This document shows, in pieces, positions 62,496 to 64,000 of a stretch of DNA of 64,000 bases. The notes under the pieces are model-generated. The model worked only from the letters and a program-made list of their open reading frames with translations, was not told the DNA's origin and searched no databases. The position numbers and the translations under genes were made by a program. This DNA comes from Mycobacterium celatum (GTDB lineage: Bacteria > Actinomycetota > Actinomycetes > Mycobacteriales > Mycobacteriaceae), in contig NZ_LQOM01000031.1 in assembly GCF_002101595.1 (NCBI RefSeq), positions 182,120 to 246,119 of the forward strand. Reading direction: 5' to 3'. The stretch's first letter is position 1, and each line of letters starts with the position of its first letter.

Positions 62496-63857
62496 ATGGA
62501 TTTTGGAGCCCTACCACCGGAAATCAACTCAGCACGCATGTATACCGGCGCGGGCCCCGGGCCGATGCTGGCGGCCGCGGCGGGCTGGGACGGGCTCGCA
62601 AGCGAACTGCACGCCACGGCGACGTCGTACCAATCCGTGGTCACCGGGCTAACCACCGGGCCGTGGCAGGGCCCGGCATCGGCGGCGATGAGCGCGGCGG
62701 CCGCACCGTACGTGGCCTGGCTGAGCGCGACCGCGGCGCAGTGCGAGCAGGTGGCCAACCAGGCCAGGGCAGCGGTGAGCGCCTATGAGGCCGCGTTCGC
62801 GATGACCGTGCCGCCCCCGGTGATCGCCGCCAACCGCGCGCAGCTGATGGCCTTGGTAGCCACCAATTTCCTGGGCCAGAACACCCCGGCGATCATGGCC
62901 ACCGAGGCGCACTACGGCGAGATGTGGGCCCAGGATGCCGCGGCGATGTACGGCTATGCCGCCGGTTCGGCGGCCGCCTCCACGCTGGCCCCGTTCAGTC
63001 CGCCGCCGCAGAACACCAACCCGGCCGGGCTGGCCGGTCAGTCGGCCGCGGTGGCCCAGTCCGCCGGCAGCTCGGCGGGCACCCACGCCCAGACCATGAC
63101 GTCGTCGCTGTCGGCGGTGCCGCAGACGTTGCAGAGCCTGGCGTCGCCCGCCGGGTCGGGGTCCGGCATGTCGCAGATGGTGATGGGCACCGGGACGTCA
63201 GCGGCGACGTCGGCGGCCTCTGCCCCGGCAAGCGCCCTCACGGCCCTGACAGGCGCGTCGGGCAAGGGCGCCATCAAGGGGGCCAGCAAGACCGCCGACG
63301 TCGGCGGCGGCGCACTGTCCGGGCTGGCCGGCGCGTTCGGCGGCACCGAATCGCTGGGTCTGATCGAAGACACCGTGGGCCTGGAAATGGATGGCGTCGG
63401 CCTGGTCGGCCTGGACGGCGGCGGCGTCGGCCTGGACCTGATCGGCGTAGGCCTGGATTTCCTGGGCGCCGACGAACTGACCGAGTCCGGCGGACTGGGG
63501 CCGCTGGGCGGCCTCGGTGGCCTGGCGCCGCTGGGGGCGGGGCTGGGCAGCGCCGGGCACCTGGGCGGGTTGGGCGGTGCCGGCGCCTCGGCCAGCCTCG
63601 GCCAGGCCGCGTCGCTCGGCGGGCTCTCCGTGCCGCAGAGCTGGGCCAACCTCGGGCAACTGGGATCGATCGGCCCGGCCAGCGCGATGCCGTTGCCCGG
63701 CGCCAACCTCGGTGCCGCTCCGGCCGTGTCGACAACCGGTGCGTCGGGGATGCCCAAGGTCACCTTCCCGAGCGTGACCGGGCGTGAAGCCGACGGGGCA
63801 GTGAGGTCGATCGGGTTGCGGTCCAGCGTGTTGCCGCACTCGCCCATGGCCGGCTAG
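62496..63857 (+). CDS. PPE-family protein, PPE-SVP subgroup
   Basis: 453 residues. The PPE domain (1-175) begins [20 protein letters not shown] and has WQGPASAAM (WxG). The rest is Gly/Ala-rich with short GVGL/GLGG repeats (about 290-365), then the SVP-subgroup motif GLSVPQSW near residue 370. Probably forms the secreted heterodimer with the PE protein. Resembles PPE15 by location. Confidence 0.93.
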   Translation: MDFGALPPEINSARMYTGAGPGPMLAAAAGWDGLASELHATATSYQSVVTGLTTGPWQGPASAAMSAAAAPYVAWLSATAAQCEQVANQARAAVSAYEAAFAMTVPPPVIAANRAQLMALVATNFLGQNTPAIMATEAHYGEMWAQDAAAMYGYAAGSAAASTLAPFSPPPQNTNPAGLAGQSAAVAQSAGSSAGTHAQTMTSSLSAVPQTLQSLASPAGSGSGMSQMVMGTGTSAATSAASAPASALTALTGASGKGAIKGASKTADVGGGALSGLAGAFGGTESLGLIEDTVGLEMDGVGLVGLDGGGVGLDLIGVGLDFLGADELTESGGLGPLGGLGGLAPLGAGLGSAGHLGGLGGAGASASLGQAASLGGLSVPQSWANLGQLGSIGPASAMPLPGANLGAAPAVSTTGASGMPKVTFPSVTGREADGAVRSIGLRSSVLPHSPMAG

Positions 63858-63870
63858 CCGCGAACGTGGT

Positions 63871-63902
63871 GTGGCCCGCACACCGGGGGGTGTGCGGGCC
63901 AC
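63871..63902. terminator. bidirectional terminator between PPE and Esx genes
   Basis: GTGGCCCGCACACC (63871-63884), loop GGGG, and its exact complement (63889-63902): a perfect 14-bp stem between convergent genes. Confidence 0.8.
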
Positions 63903-63917
63903 TGGTGGGTTGGGGGG

Positions 63918-64000
63918 TTAGGCCCAGCTGGAGCCGACGGCGGAGTCGGTGCTGGCCATGTTGGATCCGGCGGTTTGGACTTTTTGGCCGTGGGCGTTGG
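63918..64000 (-). CDS. WXG100 Esx protein, C-terminal part
   Basis: Partial; the last 26 residues read NAHGQKVQTAGSNMASTD then SAVGSSWA and stop TAA. This is the C-terminus of the EsxI/EsxN (Mtb9.9) subgroup of ESAT-6-like proteins, secreted by type VII systems. The remainder is outside the window. It converges on the PPE gene, unlike M. tuberculosis Rv1037c-Rv1040c, where all four genes share a strand as I recall. Confidence 0.88.
   Translation of the reverse strand, partial: NAHGQKVQTAGSNMASTDSAVGSSWA

Overview
The window is a GC-rich stretch of a mycobacterial chromosome, most likely a slow-growing nontuberculous Mycobacterium. Gene content and order follow the Mycobacterium tuberculosis Rv0976c to Rv1040c block closely (rpmF, mprAB-pepD, moaB2, galU-moeA1-rimJ, pmt, metS, tatD, rpfB-ksgA-ispE, prsA-glmU, mfd-mazG-lpqU-eno, kdp, trcRS, PE/PPE/Esx). 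Several accessory insertions, one gene remnant and a differently arranged kdp locus separate it from M. tuberculosis. All comparisons with M. tuberculosis are from memory, not from a search.

Layout. 0-5.6 kb: an AtuA-like catabolic gene (partial), rpmF, the envelope-stress system mprA-mprB-pepD with MprA-type direct repeats before mprA and pepD, moaB2 with a coupled micro-ORF, and an MscL channel with a zinc-ribbon tail. 5.6-11.5 kb: a SAF-domain protein, a Ruc-like zinc-ribbon chaperone, 5-formyl-THF cycloligase, then galU, a gephyrin-like MoeA (Glp), rimJ, its membrane receptor GlpR and tRNA-Ala. 11.5-19.3 kb is an accessory-rich mosaic: a DapB-fold dehydrogenase, a methyltransferase, the cAMP-regulated acetyltransferase, two tandem lipoproteins, alkB-soxR, arcA, and a DUF559 nuclease-like gene bracketed by palindromes. 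19.3-31.4 kb: pmt, rsmI, pabB, an ECF41 sigma factor with its oxidoreductase and a matching promoter, metS, tatD, rpfB with a leader terminator, ksgA, a small Ser/Thr kinase, and ispE.

31.4-47 kb: a fatty-acyl ligase (pks16) behind a structured leader, then pth-rplY, an SDR, lpqT-arsC-prsA, glmU, a methyltransferase overlapping tRNA-Gln, a TetR regulator, a broken second lysA-like gene, and mfd-mazG. 47-51.4 kb: lpqU, eno, ftsB-like, DUF501 and ppx2. 51.4-59.4 kb: a single co-directional kdpFABCDE potassium-pump operon with an extra micro-ORF before kdpF and an enlarged KdpC. 59.5-64 kb: trcRS, a PE-PPE pair, and a convergent Esx gene cut by the window end.

Two signals recur. Many genes have a TANNNT -10 hexamer 6-9 nt before the start codon, the signature of leaderless mycobacterial mRNAs; this decided several start calls. 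Gene ends are often marked by long perfect or near-perfect palindromes that probably act as terminators. No IS transposase, prophage, rRNA or CRISPR array was seen.
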